From assembly GCA_030849805.1 (NCBI GenBank), contig JASANZ010002109.1, forward strand, positions 1 to 46,996: a stretch of DNA of 46,996 nucleotides, written 5' to 3'. Below are positions 10,017 to 19,845 of the stretch, piece after piece. This DNA comes from Sergeia podlipaevii (taxonomy: Eukaryota > Euglenozoa > Kinetoplastea > Trypanosomatida > Trypanosomatidae). Under the pieces are notes generated by a model, which was given only the letters and a program-made list of their open reading frames with translations, had not been told where the DNA came from and did not search any database. Made by a program: the position numbers and the translations under genes. Every line of letters begins with the position of its first letter. Position 1 is the first letter of the stretch.

Positions 10017-10322
10017 TCCGAGCCTAAAATCGTATTATGCACTAGCGCAAGTGTAGTCGTGTAATGAGACGAAAGGGAAAAAAAAATAGAAGCAAGATGG
10101 GTGTGATAAGGAGCAAATCAACAACATTAAAGCCATATATGCGCACATATATAGGCTACTGACAACAGCCCGATGTGTGATTATAATTATTTTTTTTTCT
10201 CTATCAACTATCGCGCATACATACGGTACTACCAAACACCATACACAGAGAAGATATGCATTCTGTTCCTCGCCTGTTCAGAAATCATTTCCCCACAGCA
10301 AAAGAAAAAAAGATTTGTACTG
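10017..10322. other. Short intergenic region
   Basis: About 300 bases between the MFS transporter stop and the RRM-like gene, holding the splice signals noted above and short A/T runs. No gene seen. Confidence 0.7.
10042..10087 (-). promoter_or_regulatory. Trans-splice acceptor of the RRM-like gene
   Basis: In sense direction a pyrimidine tract of about 20 bases (10065-10087) is followed by a first AG at 10043-10042, giving a 25-nucleotide 5'UTR. A second AG at 10025-10024 is an alternative. Confidence 0.45.
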
Positions 10323-11948
10323 TCATGGAGAGGATGATTCCGTGCTTGGAGCAGCTTCGACAACAATTTCGTTCGCTGCACCGGTGGCTTCCTCTTCACC
10401 GAAACTTCGGACAAGGCGTCGATAAACAGTCATCCAGCACGGAACAGCTGGTAACAAAAAGCAAAATACAATCAACAAGGCATTGCGCAGCTGATACTTG
10501 TTCCGGCAGCTTCCTCCGCCTGCAGCTCCAGTGTGCTCATCCCACACACACCAGGTGCTCAGCATGGAGCGGGGCTCCGCGTGACATGCGGAAGCCGAAT
10601 CCCAGCGTGCGCAGGGACGGTTAAAGTAATCAGATAAAACACCAGCAAGTGTCGGTGATGGGAAATCTCCAAGAACGTGAATGATAAATACCGAGTAGCT
10701 AATTGCATATGGGCGTAAAGCTGGAGAAACAAGAGTGAGAATTGAAGCGTTCACCGGCGCAGTGATACAAAATAAAGCCAGCACAGCAAAAAATAAAGCC
10801 AAAACAAAAACGGCTGTGTACTCCACAACAAGTGCGACTACACCAAGAGGAAAACAAAGAAGAACCATTGATGTATTGAACAGCTGACAGTTGGCTGCTC
10901 CTCGTGCGCTGGCGCTTCCGCCGAGCCAATCAACCGTTGCACCGCCCATCAGCGAGCCAGCCATACCAGCAAGCATAGTTGTTAGGCCAATAATGGCAGA
11001 TGCGACAGGCGGACTGAGGTCCAACGGCCCCTGCACAAGCATTGGAATGGCCCATACCGACACCGCACCGACCACAAAGCAGTACGTCGAAAAGCCGAGC
11101 ACCACGAGTATATAGTTGACGTTCTTCGCTAGTGCCACCGTCGCACTAGGAAGGGGTATGTAGGACTCTTCCTCCTCCCTAATTGATGTGTCGTCCACTT
11201 CATCTGTTTGTGGCCGTCGCCGTTGCACATCATATTTCTTCGGTAGTAGCGCCACCAGCAACAACAAGGGGATACTCACGGCGACCTCAGCAAAGAACGT
11301 GAGTCGCCATGGTTCAACAGTTCCTAACGGAGAACGGTGGCTGGAAACCAGGCCACTAACGGTGATGCCAGCCGCCGTTCCAAACGGGATCATAGAATAA
11401 AAGATACCCACCCACGACGTGCGCAGATGTGGTGGAGCAATGTTGTCAACAATCGTCACGGTAACCCCCACGAACGCCGCCTCACCGACACCTACAAGGA
11501 CGCGACTGACAACCAGTAGGCCATAGCTGCGTGAGAGACCAGTTGTAAAGCATGCCAATCCCCATACTAGCATACCAGTCAAGATGATGTGCTTTGCGGG
11601 TAGCACCCCACTTAAAGAAGCGCATAGAGGACAAGCACACATAAAGCCAACCATGAAGGCAGATACAATCAGACCACTGCGTGTGTCTGAGAGAGACTCT
11701 GCATGATGCTTAATTAGCGGGTCCTCACGAAGGGCATGCAACGACCCAGCAAGCGCACCGCGATCAAAATAGGTGACGAAGTTAAGCAAAGTAAAGACGG
11801 CAAGCACCACCGCTGGTGTATAGTAGCGTTCAATAGAACTACACGTGGTGCCCTCTTCGCCCTCTTCACTTTCATGAAGCAGCGGTACATTCTCGGCACT
11901 TGCGCTGCTCACCACCTCCCGCGGGAGAGGTACACCTGTAGCCACCAT
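10323..11948 (-). CDS. Major facilitator superfamily transporter, Spinster-like
   Basis: A 541-residue membrane protein with about 12 predicted hydrophobic segments, starting around residue 43 (VVLAVFTLLNFVTYFDRGAL) and ending near residue 520. The TM1 signature NFVTYFDRGALAG, the TM4-5 region GVGEAAFVGVTVTIVDNIAP and HLRTSWVGIFYSMIPFGTAAG follow the pattern of the Spinster subfamily (eukaryotic Spns proteins, lysosomal or plasma-membrane lipid/sphingolipid transporters). The central loop (about 235-275) is charged, as usual between the two six-helix halves. I chose the ATG at 11948 because the open frame upstream translates into spacer. A lysosome-like or glycosomal-lipid role is inference; substrate cannot be read from sequence. 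Confidence 0.88.
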   Translation of the reverse strand: MVATGVPLPREVVSSASAENVPLLHESEEGEEGTTCSSIERYYTPAVVLAVFTLLNFVTYFDRGALAGSLHALREDPLIKHHAESLSDTRSGLIVSAFMVGFMCACPLCASLSGVLPAKHIILTGMLVWGLACFTTGLSRSYGLLVVSRVLVGVGEAAFVGVTVTIVDNIAPPHLRTSWVGIFYSMIPFGTAAGITVSGLVSSHRSPLGTVEPWRLTFFAEVAVSIPLLLLVALLPKKYDVQRRRPQTDEVDDTSIREEEESYIPLPSATVALAKNVNYILVVLGFSTYCFVVGAVSVWAIPMLVQGPLDLSPPVASAIIGLTTMLAGMAGSLMGGATVDWLGGSASARGAANCQLFNTSMVLLCFPLGVVALVVEYTAVFVLALFFAVLALFCITAPVNASILTLVSPALRPYAISYSVFIIHVLGDFPSPTLAGVLSDYFNRPCARWDSASACHAEPRSMLSTWCVWDEHTGAAGGGSCRNKYQLRNALLIVFCFLLPAVPCWMTVYRRLVRSFGEEEATGAANEIVVEAAPSTESSSP

Positions 11949-12412
11949 CTTCTCTCCCTCTTCGGCTTGATAAAATGATATTAATAGAAATATATAGTAA
12001 AAAACAAATGAAATAAAATCTGTGTAGCGTATCCTTGTATGTGTGTTCGCGAGCACGTATGTGAGTAGTCGTCGTACCCACACACGTCCGCCTATGTACT
12101 TTCTATTAGCCTGTTAAAGGGCACTAAAAAAGGCGCCAAGACCTAATCGAAATCAAAACAAAAAGAAAAAGGTAAGAGAGAAGGGGTTAATTAAGTGTGG
12201 TGTAGGAAACTCAAAATATACAGTGCATGCAGTTGGTGTCGCTACGAAAGGCACCTTTTTTCAAACAGACAAGAAAAAAAAAGGAAAAATAAATTAAAGA
12301 GCAAAAAAAATGATTTATAAGAGATAGTATCTGTCGTGAAAGGCATATAAAGATAACAAAATGCGCTTATATGAAAAAGAAAAACAAGGACAAAAAAATT
12401 GCTTTGTTTTGT
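11949..12412. other. Intergenic region
   Basis: About 460 A-rich bases (plus strand) with several A-runs, i.e. pyrimidine tracts in the sense direction upstream of the MFS gene. No gene seen. Confidence 0.7.
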
Positions 12413-15265
12413 TCACACAAGGGGCATATTTTGTGATAATTGTTCAATAGTTGATCTTGTTATGTTTCTGTTAGGAAGAAACTCGCACACACCGCGCACA
12501 GTGGTGAGACACCGATGCGCCATGTCATGCTGCTTGGCAGCGTTGTAATGAACAGTGGTGTTCCACGCTTCAATCGCAAAATACTCCGCCAGCATCGTCA
12601 TCGTGGAGTGTGCCTCTTCTTCTGCTTCTGTCTCGGTAGAGCAAGATGCATGAGACACTCCATTGTCTTCTGTGTTGGTCATACAATCAGGCGCCCCCGA
12701 CAGTTTTTTCACTTGTTCCATCACGGCACCACGCTCCTCTGGCGCTTCACACATGGTATACGCCTTGTAGCACATGAGCCACACATCCACACCTCGGTTG
12801 CCAGCGTCAACCACCGCCTGCGCGGCTGCAAGTTGCAGTGCCGCACCGGTACGACGCAGTGCCGCAGCACAATCGGTATCTTCGTTTGCGTAAGCGGCAG
12901 CGACGGCAGCACTACCAAGGGCCTCCAGATCTGCCGCGCAAACGCCGGCCTCGGCCAGTTCGCGCGCCTGCACAATCAGCGCAGATTGCTCGTGAGACCT
13001 CTCTGTTGCGCTACAACACCGCAAACGGCACTCGGCGGTGGCGAGCGCACCGATTGTCGTCGCAGCAGTCGAGAGATCCCTCTCACATTCAGGAATCATT
13101 GCAGTATATGTGCGTAGTGCATCAACCGACAGTACAGGGTCCTGGCCACTCACAAAAAGTTCATACTCTGTTTCTAGTGCGTATAGAAGACGATTGGTTA
13201 ACAGCGCATCTCTCCCTGTGGGGAAATTGGTCTTGAAGATTGAAATCGCCATGTCACACACGTGAAGTGCAACGGAGGGGTGTGCCTCAGCAATAGCGTC
13301 AGAGGCATGCCACAACCATCTGCACCACCAGTCTATCATTGCACTGTCTTCCGTGCCGCAGTTCGACAGCACTGGGCACACTGCGTTAGCGATGGCGCTG
13401 ACAGAGTCTGGCAGGGGGGACATGTCACAAGAGGAGGCCAACAATGCCAGTGCCCACACTTTGGCAAACGCCAGCTGGTTGTTCGGCGATACCAAAGGAC
13501 CATGACACTCCAGCAGTATTTGCGCGGTCCGACCAGCAAAGGCCGCGGTGATCGTGTGTGCAGCAAAGAAGTTGACAAGAGAGCCAGCGACAGCAACAGC
13601 AACATCCTCCTGCAAAGAGGAAAGTTCAGCACCAAGAGTCCTTAGTGGGTCTACACCTTCGGTAGGCAGTAGCACCTCCAGCTCACAACGATAAACAAGA
13701 GAGTGCTCGGTAGTACAGCAATGCGCATGCTCAGCAAACGCGGCAGCAGCTGGGTGTAAGGAGTCAAGCGATCCCTCAGAGACTTCATAAAGAGAGAAAC
13801 ATTCCTCGGAAAGCGTCAGTAACACACACTCTACTTCCTCGGCCGACGCAACAGAAGAACCTTCGATTGTGTTGACATACTCCAGCGCCGCAACGAGGGC
13901 TTGCACACGAGCTTGTGAAGTGACCGAGTGATTGGCGGCAATAGAGCAAAGACCGCAGAAGAAGAATCGTGCGTGAGGACACCTTGCCCGCTCTTCACCG
14001 TGCTTCGACGCATATGCGAGCACACGCTCAATACTCGCAGGAGAGCCAATGTGTAAAAGCAAAGAAATATATTTCACTCCAAAATCCCGCAAAGCAACTT
14101 CACGTGAATCCTGTGCTTTTGACGCGGGAGGCAGTAACAGCTCCTCTTGCGCTCGCTTCTCTTCAACCACCGCGATCACACCGTCTGCAATAGTGCCATC
14201 GCATTCCGATAACAACTTGGCAAGGGCAAAAAACTCCTCTATCGAAATGCTCTCACTCGAAGCACTGCGATGCTGCATGAGCAATCTCAGCGTAGCAAGC
14301 GCCGCTGGACCGTCGTGCAACGAAGCATGAGCACGTAACTGAATGACAAGTGCCTCCACGCTGTCCATCACGGAGCGTGCCTGAGATACCGCCGTAAGCG
14401 CACATCCCGAATCGCCGGAGCGTAGGTACGAAAGCGCGATATGCAAGTGGGTGGTGCTCAGCAGCGTCCTTCCCTTTACCGCCGCCGGTGGTGCAGCGGA
14501 TGCATCGGGCACCTGCAGACGAAGAGAAATTGCTAGCAGAGATCGCAGTGCCTCCTCTGCCTCTTGTGACCGTTCCTCCCCTCCAGTAGATGCGCTGTCA
14601 CCTTCCGCAATTGTAAAGATAAAGCGAACCAGTGCCTCTCGGTATGGTGCAACTGTATGTGATACAAGCGCAAGCTCTCGCGCTGCAGACACAGCAGCTG
14701 CATAGCTGTGAGCCTCCCAGCACGCTACCACGAGGGCAAAATCCACCTCTAGGGAGAGGTCCTGCTGATGACTTGAAGACTGGGAGCCTGACGTGAGCGT
14801 CACAATAGATGAAGCATGACGCAGTAGTTGCGTGGCGCGCTGATGCTCCTGAACTTGCGCAAGTGCCTTGGATGTTTTGAGGCACATGAGTACGCAGCGT
14901 TCCGCGTCAAGCCTGTGGCTCCGAATGTACTTGGCCCTTACAACCCCTCCGCCTTGTGTAGTGAAGCAATTGTTCGCAACAAGAAAGGCGTGAGTTGCCA
15001 CCTCTCGTACAGTTGCTTTCAAACTGCATGGAGCGCTAGCTGGCCAGGGATTCAAAACAGTTGCGTTCCATACAAACTGAGCATTTTCGAGCAGCACACC
15101 TGTTTCAGCAACTGTCGGTGCCCGCCCTTCTTCTTCTATTTTCTGTAATTCTGATAGAGCTCGGGCAGCTGTGTCCTCCACGTCAGTGTTGGATGAGCAG
15201 TTGTCACGGACGACAGTTATGACCGAGTCCTTAAATAACATAAGAGCGCATGTTAATGCGCTCAT
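12413..15265 (-). CDS. Helical-repeat protein, possible ZIP4/SPO22/TEX11 meiotic homologue
   Basis: A 950-residue, Ala/Leu/Cys-rich protein that looks entirely helical, like a TPR or related superhelix. Features that recall the SPO22/ZIP4/TEX11 family are the N-terminal QFVWNATVLNPWP after a short helix, followed by a helix and AERCVLMCLKTSKALAQV at about 120-140, the repeated short alpha-hairpins through the middle, and a C-terminal AIEAWNTTVHYNAAKQHDMA segment. In other eukaryotes ZIP4 is a ZMM protein on meiotic chromosomes that promotes crossovers. This call is recognition by pattern, not by alignment; a generic TPR-like protein is the alternative. The ATG at 15265 was chosen: upstream in-frame sequence is A-rich spacer. 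An exact 8-bp inverted repeat overlaps this start codon (see separate entry). Confidence 0.55.
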   Translation of the reverse strand: MSALTCALMLFKDSVITVVRDNCSSNTDVEDTAARALSELQKIEEEGRAPTVAETGVLLENAQFVWNATVLNPWPASAPCSLKATVREVATHAFLVANNCFTTQGGGVVRAKYIRSHRLDAERCVLMCLKTSKALAQVQEHQRATQLLRHASSIVTLTSGSQSSSHQQDLSLEVDFALVVACWEAHSYAAAVSAARELALVSHTVAPYREALVRFIFTIAEGDSASTGGEERSQEAEEALRSLLAISLRLQVPDASAAPPAAVKGRTLLSTTHLHIALSYLRSGDSGCALTAVSQARSVMDSVEALVIQLRAHASLHDGPAALATLRLLMQHRSASSESISIEEFFALAKLLSECDGTIADGVIAVVEEKRAQEELLLPPASKAQDSREVALRDFGVKYISLLLHIGSPASIERVLAYASKHGEERARCPHARFFFCGLCSIAANHSVTSQARVQALVAALEYVNTIEGSSVASAEEVECVLLTLSEECFSLYEVSEGSLDSLHPAAAAFAEHAHCCTTEHSLVYRCELEVLLPTEGVDPLRTLGAELSSLQEDVAVAVAGSLVNFFAAHTITAAFAGRTAQILLECHGPLVSPNNQLAFAKVWALALLASSCDMSPLPDSVSAIANAVCPVLSNCGTEDSAMIDWWCRWLWHASDAIAEAHPSVALHVCDMAISIFKTNFPTGRDALLTNRLLYALETEYELFVSGQDPVLSVDALRTYTAMIPECERDLSTAATTIGALATAECRLRCCSATERSHEQSALIVQARELAEAGVCAADLEALGSAAVAAAYANEDTDCAAALRRTGAALQLAAAQAVVDAGNRGVDVWLMCYKAYTMCEAPEERGAVMEQVKKLSGAPDCMTNTEDNGVSHASCSTETEAEEEAHSTMTMLAEYFAIEAWNTTVHYNAAKQHDMAHRCLTTVRGVCEFLPNRNITRSTIEQLSQNMPLV
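15244..15263 (-). repeat. Perfect inverted repeat over the start codon of the ZIP4-like gene
   Basis: GAGCGCAT and ATGCGCTC form an uninterrupted 8-bp stem with a four-base loop. In the mRNA the stem begins at the G of the AUG and covers codons 1-7 (MSALTCA). It may be chance in coding sequence or a structure that affects initiation. Confidence 0.6.
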
Positions 15266-16109
15266 ATTAGCGAATGTGATCCTTTTTTTTCTGTTTTGTT
15301 TTGATGAAAAAAAGTTCGTTTTTTTTTTTTTCAATGAAGTATGGGTAATTACTATTTCTATGAGTAATATGACAACGCCTTCTAATCCAAAGAAGTCTAA
15401 ATACAGAAAAAAATCAATAAAAAGAGGATCAGCAAAGAGACATTTTGAGCAACGCAAGTGTCAAACAGGACACAGGCTGCTAACCATAACTAGTGCTATT
15501 CATCTGTAGACGATACATTCGAGTCGCTACAACTGTAGACAACAGTTGAAAAAAAAGAAAAACATATTCGTTGTTTGATATTGAGTCGGCATTAACTTCA
15601 ATAAAGATGTATCGGTAGCTCCTGTGTGCATTTTTTAGAATATTGCTAGCTTTTTGTTCTGCAACGCCATGAGCAGCATCCTCCACTATGTATCACATAT
15701 AGAAAAATGAACGTAGTAGCGTGAGAATATCATGAAAAGAGAGTGCACTTGCACCTTCTCATTGAAATGTAGTTGAGTACAATACTATTCCCATCCGAAC
15801 CCCTGTGATGCTTCAGTACCACACCGCTTTGAACAATAAGCGCACAGGTGTTCAATAACTTTGATGCTAAAAAAGAACACTAAAAAAAAAAGAAAATTAT
15901 ACACCCAAAAAATAAGTATTAGTAAGTAAAACAATCAGTAACAACAATATATTCAACAACCCAGCCAGCACCAAAGCTAGCTGGCACAAAAACTCACCCA
16001 CAAATCATTCACACTACACACAACGCAAATGAAACCACCACAACAAAAAAAGAAAAGGAGTGAATACAAAGGCAAACATTTGTACTCCTAGAGCCACGCC
16101 TCAATGCAT
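15266..16109. other. Intergenic region with unusual plus-strand T-runs
   Basis: About 840 bases. Just upstream of the ZIP4-like start the plus strand carries T-runs (15283-15290, 15319-15331), i.e. A-runs in sense orientation, opposite to most spacers here. Ordinary A-runs (sense pyrimidines) lie near 15550-15560 and 15880-15892. No convincing gene on either strand. Confidence 0.65.
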
Positions 16110-16586
16110 TTATCTTTGCTTCTGGCTTGCAATTACCTTGCGAGCCTCCTCCACATCATTTTCTTGAGTGATATCACGCTCACGCTCACGTACCATCTGC
16201 ATAATCTGCTTGGACACACGATGCTCACGAACCTTGCGCTCAAGCACAGGCGTGGTCGGACCCACCGTGTAAGCGTGGTAGACGAATGTGAGCCATACAT
16301 TGCCAAAAAGAATAACACAGATGAAAACCATAGTCATGACAAGCGTCTTCCACACCTGCAATTGTGTCTTACGCCAGACCCACCGAGCACGATTTGTACG
16401 AAAAGGTTTTGTTAGTCTGCCGATCTTGTTCATTGCTAGCATGCGGTAAAACATGGTGCGGCGGGCAAGCGTATCCTTCACCGGGCCAGCACCAGGACCC
16501 CACATGCCAGGGCGATCAGAGTACTTTGACGGAGTTGGCGTCAAGTGGCCCCGGTTCATGCGGCGTGCTTGAGAACGACGAAACAT
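16110..16586 (-). CDS. Small single-pass membrane protein, conserved-looking, function unknown
   Basis: A 158-residue protein. The N-terminal 80 residues are strongly basic and Arg/Gly/Pro-rich (MFRRSQARRMNRGHLTPTPS; GPVKDTLARRTMFYRMLAMN), followed by one hydrophobic helix at about 82-105 (LVMTMVFICVILFGNVWLTF) and a charged helical C-terminal tail with many Arg/Glu. The basic N-terminus plus single helix fits a small mitochondrial inner-membrane protein such as an accessory respiratory or ATP synthase subunit, but I do not recognise the family and do not assign a role. Codon-level composition matches neighbouring genes and the spacers on both sides are AT-rich, supporting a real gene. Confidence 0.75.
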   Translation of the reverse strand: MFRRSQARRMNRGHLTPTPSKYSDRPGMWGPGAGPVKDTLARRTMFYRMLAMNKIGRLTKPFRTNRARWVWRKTQLQVWKTLVMTMVFICVILFGNVWLTFVYHAYTVGPTTPVLERKVREHRVSKQIMQMVRERERDITQENDVEEARKVIASQKQR

Positions 16587-17499
16587 GAGCGTCCAAGTAA
16601 GTTAGGGGTTAGTGATTTCCGTTTCTTGTTATCCTAGTGGGCCTTTCCCACTTTGGCGATTCTGTGAAAGTTTATATATAACGGTGTTCTTTATGTGAGA
16701 AGAATGGAACGATAATAGACGTTGCACAGTACCGACTAATACTATCTTTCTTTTTCTTTCTATATGACAGTAACTCCCTCCGTACAAGTATAAGTGGGAG
16801 GTATATTTAAAAAAAAAGACGAAAAACGCAGCATTGATTCAGTTTATAATAATGCAAAACAGAACAAACAGTTGCTGAATACAACTAAAAACTTAGTAAC
16901 CAAACGATTACTGAGATCACAACATACGTTAATAAGAAAGGTCAAACGTTTTTATACATTTTGTGGCAGACTGAGATGACAACTATACAGCGCGCGCGGA
17001 AAACAGTGATAACTGAGAAGTGCAGGAAACTCTCTACGTACTCTCATTCAGCATTCTGACCCTTTTCCTGAACTCTCCAGTTTCTTTACTATTATTCCAT
17101 TGAGACGTTCACCCATCTCTCTAGTTCTACGAGAGCAATGGGTGGACGCAACTCCTAATAACACTTCGCTGAACTGTGCTTTTAACTGGTGGGTATATCA
17201 AAACGAAGCAAAAACTCAACAAAGAACTGGAAAAGACAATATATGCAAACAAAAGGCAACAGCAACTAAAAGTAAAGTAAAAACATGATACAGCCGTCTA
17301 CATAGGCCTTCAAAACAACGGCAAGAAAAAAATGAGAACACATATAGCTATATATACAGGAGCGAACTTTATCCTAGTTCACGACACTCGTAATCAAAAA
17401 AATAAAAATAGAAATTAGAATACCAATATGTGCGTTATTCCGCCACATAGCAAGCTATTCCTAGTGTCGCAAACATTAGAAATCATGTTTTCTTTTCTT
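16587..17499. other. Intergenic region
   Basis: About 910 AT-rich bases containing presumptive 3'UTR of the zinc-module gene and upstream signals of the small membrane protein. Short plus-strand frames here lack protein-like composition. Nothing else seen. Confidence 0.65.
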
Positions 17500-19845
17500 T
17501 TAGCGACGCTTGGGGGGTGGCTTTGGGCGATTCATCGTAGTGGCACATCGCGGGATGTGGCGCTCTGCCACGTCCGGTGCAAAACGACGGTTACAATGCT
17601 TGCACTGCACGTAATTGGGATTCTCACTGTACGTCGGTGGAGGCAAGTCCTTAGCAGTGCCTCCAGCTTTGAGAACTTGATCCACTTTGCGTGCCTCACG
17701 CAGTGCACGCCGAAACGCTTCACTTTCCGCCTTCCAGTCCTTTTTTGGTGGTGCCCGAGCGGCTGCCGCGCTTGCAGACGCGCTCGCTCTTGATGCTCCG
17801 CCACCAGCCTTCAGAGCCTGTGGGGGCACGTCACAATCTGCCAGTCGCTGCTTCGTCGTGTTAAAAACTGGTCGGCGTTTCTGGCTTGAGCATATCTTCA
17901 TGTGACGCATGTATGCTTCAGATGCAAACTTACGCCCGCAATTTTGACACTCCACTCTGTCCGCGTCATCCCCGCCATCGATTCCTGACTCGCCGAAGTC
18001 CATTTCCGCTGGCGCCACCGGCGGAGCTGGAGTCGGTGCTTTTGCAGAGGATGCACTCTTTCTTGGCTGCTGAGGAGCTTCAGTTGCGGGTAAGGATGGG
18101 GTTTCTCGTTGCTTTGGAGCTCCCTTGCTGCTGCTGTTGCCATTATCATTGGTAGGATTAGAACTGATTGGAGGGAGAGTCTTGGACGTACTGCTGCCAG
18201 GGGGCGGTGCAGAAGGATCAGGGCCACTGCGGAGCTCAAGTTTCTTACCACATTCCTCACAAAATACAGCAGTCAAGTTGTCCACAGTCTCATTGCAATC
18301 ACTACAGTACATGTATTCTTTAATGGATGTAGAAGCTTGCTGCTTAGCCTTCGTAGCCGAAGCGCTGCCTGCGGTCACCTTCGGAGAAAGCTCCACAGTG
18401 CCAAGGGCGGCACCACAGTTGTCACAGAAGTTGCCATCCGCATCGCATAACACTTCGCACGCGGGACACACAGCTACGCGCACGGTAGGCACATTCTCAC
18501 TTTCGCCGCCCGGTCCGCGCTCTGTGCCAGCTGCACCATCCACCGGTTCACCACACGTTGCACAGAAGCGGGAGTCAACCGGCAGGTTTTCACCACAACT
18601 CTGGCAAGGTTCTTGGCGGCGCTTGGCGTTTAGGTTCCAACCACACTCGCGACAGAACTTGGCACTCGCATCATACTCCACCACACAGCAGTGTGTGCAT
18701 TTGCGGCCATTGGTGCGACCCGCTGCTGCCGTTGGCACACGGTTCTTTCGAGGGTCGATACGAGAAGTCTCTTCGCCCTCAGAACCGAGTCGTGCGCTAG
18801 AGTTGGCAGCCACGTTAGGCTTTGATTCTGCCCTATCGCTGTTTGCCAGGCTTGAACTGCGAGAAGCGCCGAGCCTTCCGCTTGCATTAAGGCGTGCTGC
18901 TTCTTCCACTCGTTGGTCATGGCTTGTCGATACCCTCAAGGGGGTCTCTCTCTCTGTACTCGCCCCACCTGCCACAGGCTTTGAAGTGCTACCCGGCTTA
19001 CACGAGCGCAAGTGGACAATAAGACGGTCAGAGAGAAACTTACGACCACAGTTGGGGCACGGGTCAAGTTGATTGACAAATTCTTTGAATTGTGCGTCCG
19101 ACTGCTCTTGCAATGACGTGGCTGTGGAGGTTTTTTTAGAAATAGTGTCTGGGTGAGCAGGTGGCTTGCCGCGCGTAAAGGGATCTGCCGCCTCCCATTG
19201 GCTGAGTTTCTTTTGGTAGCACTGCGGAACGTGAATATCAATTGACTTGGTGCCGAACTGGCGTCCACAAAGGTAACAGAAGGGTAGTAGTGGTGGTCCG
19301 GTTGGTTCGCGGCGTGCCATGGATGAGCGCGTCTGTGACTTGCCACTACGTGACGAGGATCTCGACCCTCCACCTCCCCCAGAGGCTTTGTCAGTCGCAC
19401 CAGCCCCTCCTGATGTCGTTGGGCGAGCCCCTCCCGTGGCAGCACCGTTACTGGCGCTGCTACCTCCTTCCTTTGTCCGTGCGGAAACCTGAGCTCCGGG
19501 TTTCGGCTTACAAGAACGCTGATGCACGACAAGGCGATCGGGAAGGAACGTCCGCCCGCAGTTTGGACAGGGTACCATATTTGCTTCAAATTCGCGATAT
19601 TGCTCCTCATTAACTTGTTGTGCAGAAGCCCCTTTGGTACCTTTCCAGTTCACTGTGTCTGGATGCTTGGGCTTGCTACCCCGAACTGCAGGATTTGCCG
19701 CCTCCCACTGACTGACTTTCTTTTGGTAGCACTGCGGCACGTGAATACCAATCGACGCGGTCCCAAACTGCTGCCCACATAGATAGCACACACGAAAGTT
19801 TGGCCTTGGGCCCTTGGGCCTCATGTCCCCACCGCCTTGAAGCAT
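17500..19845 (-). CDS. Multi-zinc protein: six C2HC fingers and four zinc ribbons
   Basis: A 781-residue protein. Four C2HC-type fingers of pattern C-x2-C-x11-H-x3-C fill the N-terminal 290 residues (CYLCGQQFGTASIGIHVPQC, CPNCGRTFLPDRLVVHQRSC and a near copy of each). Four CxxC...CxxC zinc-ribbon modules follow at about 380-535 (start CTHCCVVEYD; end FCEECGKKL). Two more C2HC fingers sit at about 630-650 (CQNCGRKFASEAYMRHMKIC) and 748-768 (CKHCNRRFAPDVAERHIPRC). Linkers are Ser/Gly/Ala/Pro-rich and probably disordered. The N-terminal pair of fingers with its YQKKVSQWEAANP / YQKKLSQWEAADP tail is an internal tandem duplication. Such C2HC fingers occur in ZC2HC1/ZNF474-type proteins of ciliated eukaryotes, so a flagellar link is possible but inferred. 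An alternative Met lies at residue 8. Confidence 0.9.
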   Translation of the reverse strand: MLQGGGDMRPKGPRPNFRVCYLCGQQFGTASIGIHVPQCYQKKVSQWEAANPAVRGSKPKHPDTVNWKGTKGASAQQVNEEQYREFEANMVPCPNCGRTFLPDRLVVHQRSCKPKPGAQVSARTKEGGSSASNGAATGGARPTTSGGAGATDKASGGGGGSRSSSRSGKSQTRSSMARREPTGPPLLPFCYLCGRQFGTKSIDIHVPQCYQKKLSQWEAADPFTRGKPPAHPDTISKKTSTATSLQEQSDAQFKEFVNQLDPCPNCGRKFLSDRLIVHLRSCKPGSTSKPVAGGASTERETPLRVSTSHDQRVEEAARLNASGRLGASRSSSLANSDRAESKPNVAANSSARLGSEGEETSRIDPRKNRVPTAAAGRTNGRKCTHCCVVEYDASAKFCRECGWNLNAKRRQEPCQSCGENLPVDSRFCATCGEPVDGAAGTERGPGGESENVPTVRVAVCPACEVLCDADGNFCDNCGAALGTVELSPKVTAGSASATKAKQQASTSIKEYMYCSDCNETVDNLTAVFCEECGKKLELRSGPDPSAPPPGSSTSKTLPPISSNPTNDNGNSSSKGAPKQRETPSLPATEAPQQPRKSASSAKAPTPAPPVAPAEMDFGESGIDGGDDADRVECQNCGRKFASEAYMRHMKICSSQKRRPVFNTTKQRLADCDVPPQALKAGGGASRASASASAAAARAPPKKDWKAESEAFRRALREARKVDQVLKAGGTAKDLPPPTYSENPNYVQCKHCNRRFAPDVAERHIPRCATTMNRPKPPPKRR

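Noticed and set aside
18125..19072. 315-codon plus-strand frame
   Set aside because: Antisense shadow of the zinc-module gene; composition follows the complement of Ser/Ala/Gly linkers.
18936..19610. 224-codon minus-strand frame
   Set aside because: Alternative frame of the zinc-module gene, whose own frame carries the C2HC motifs.
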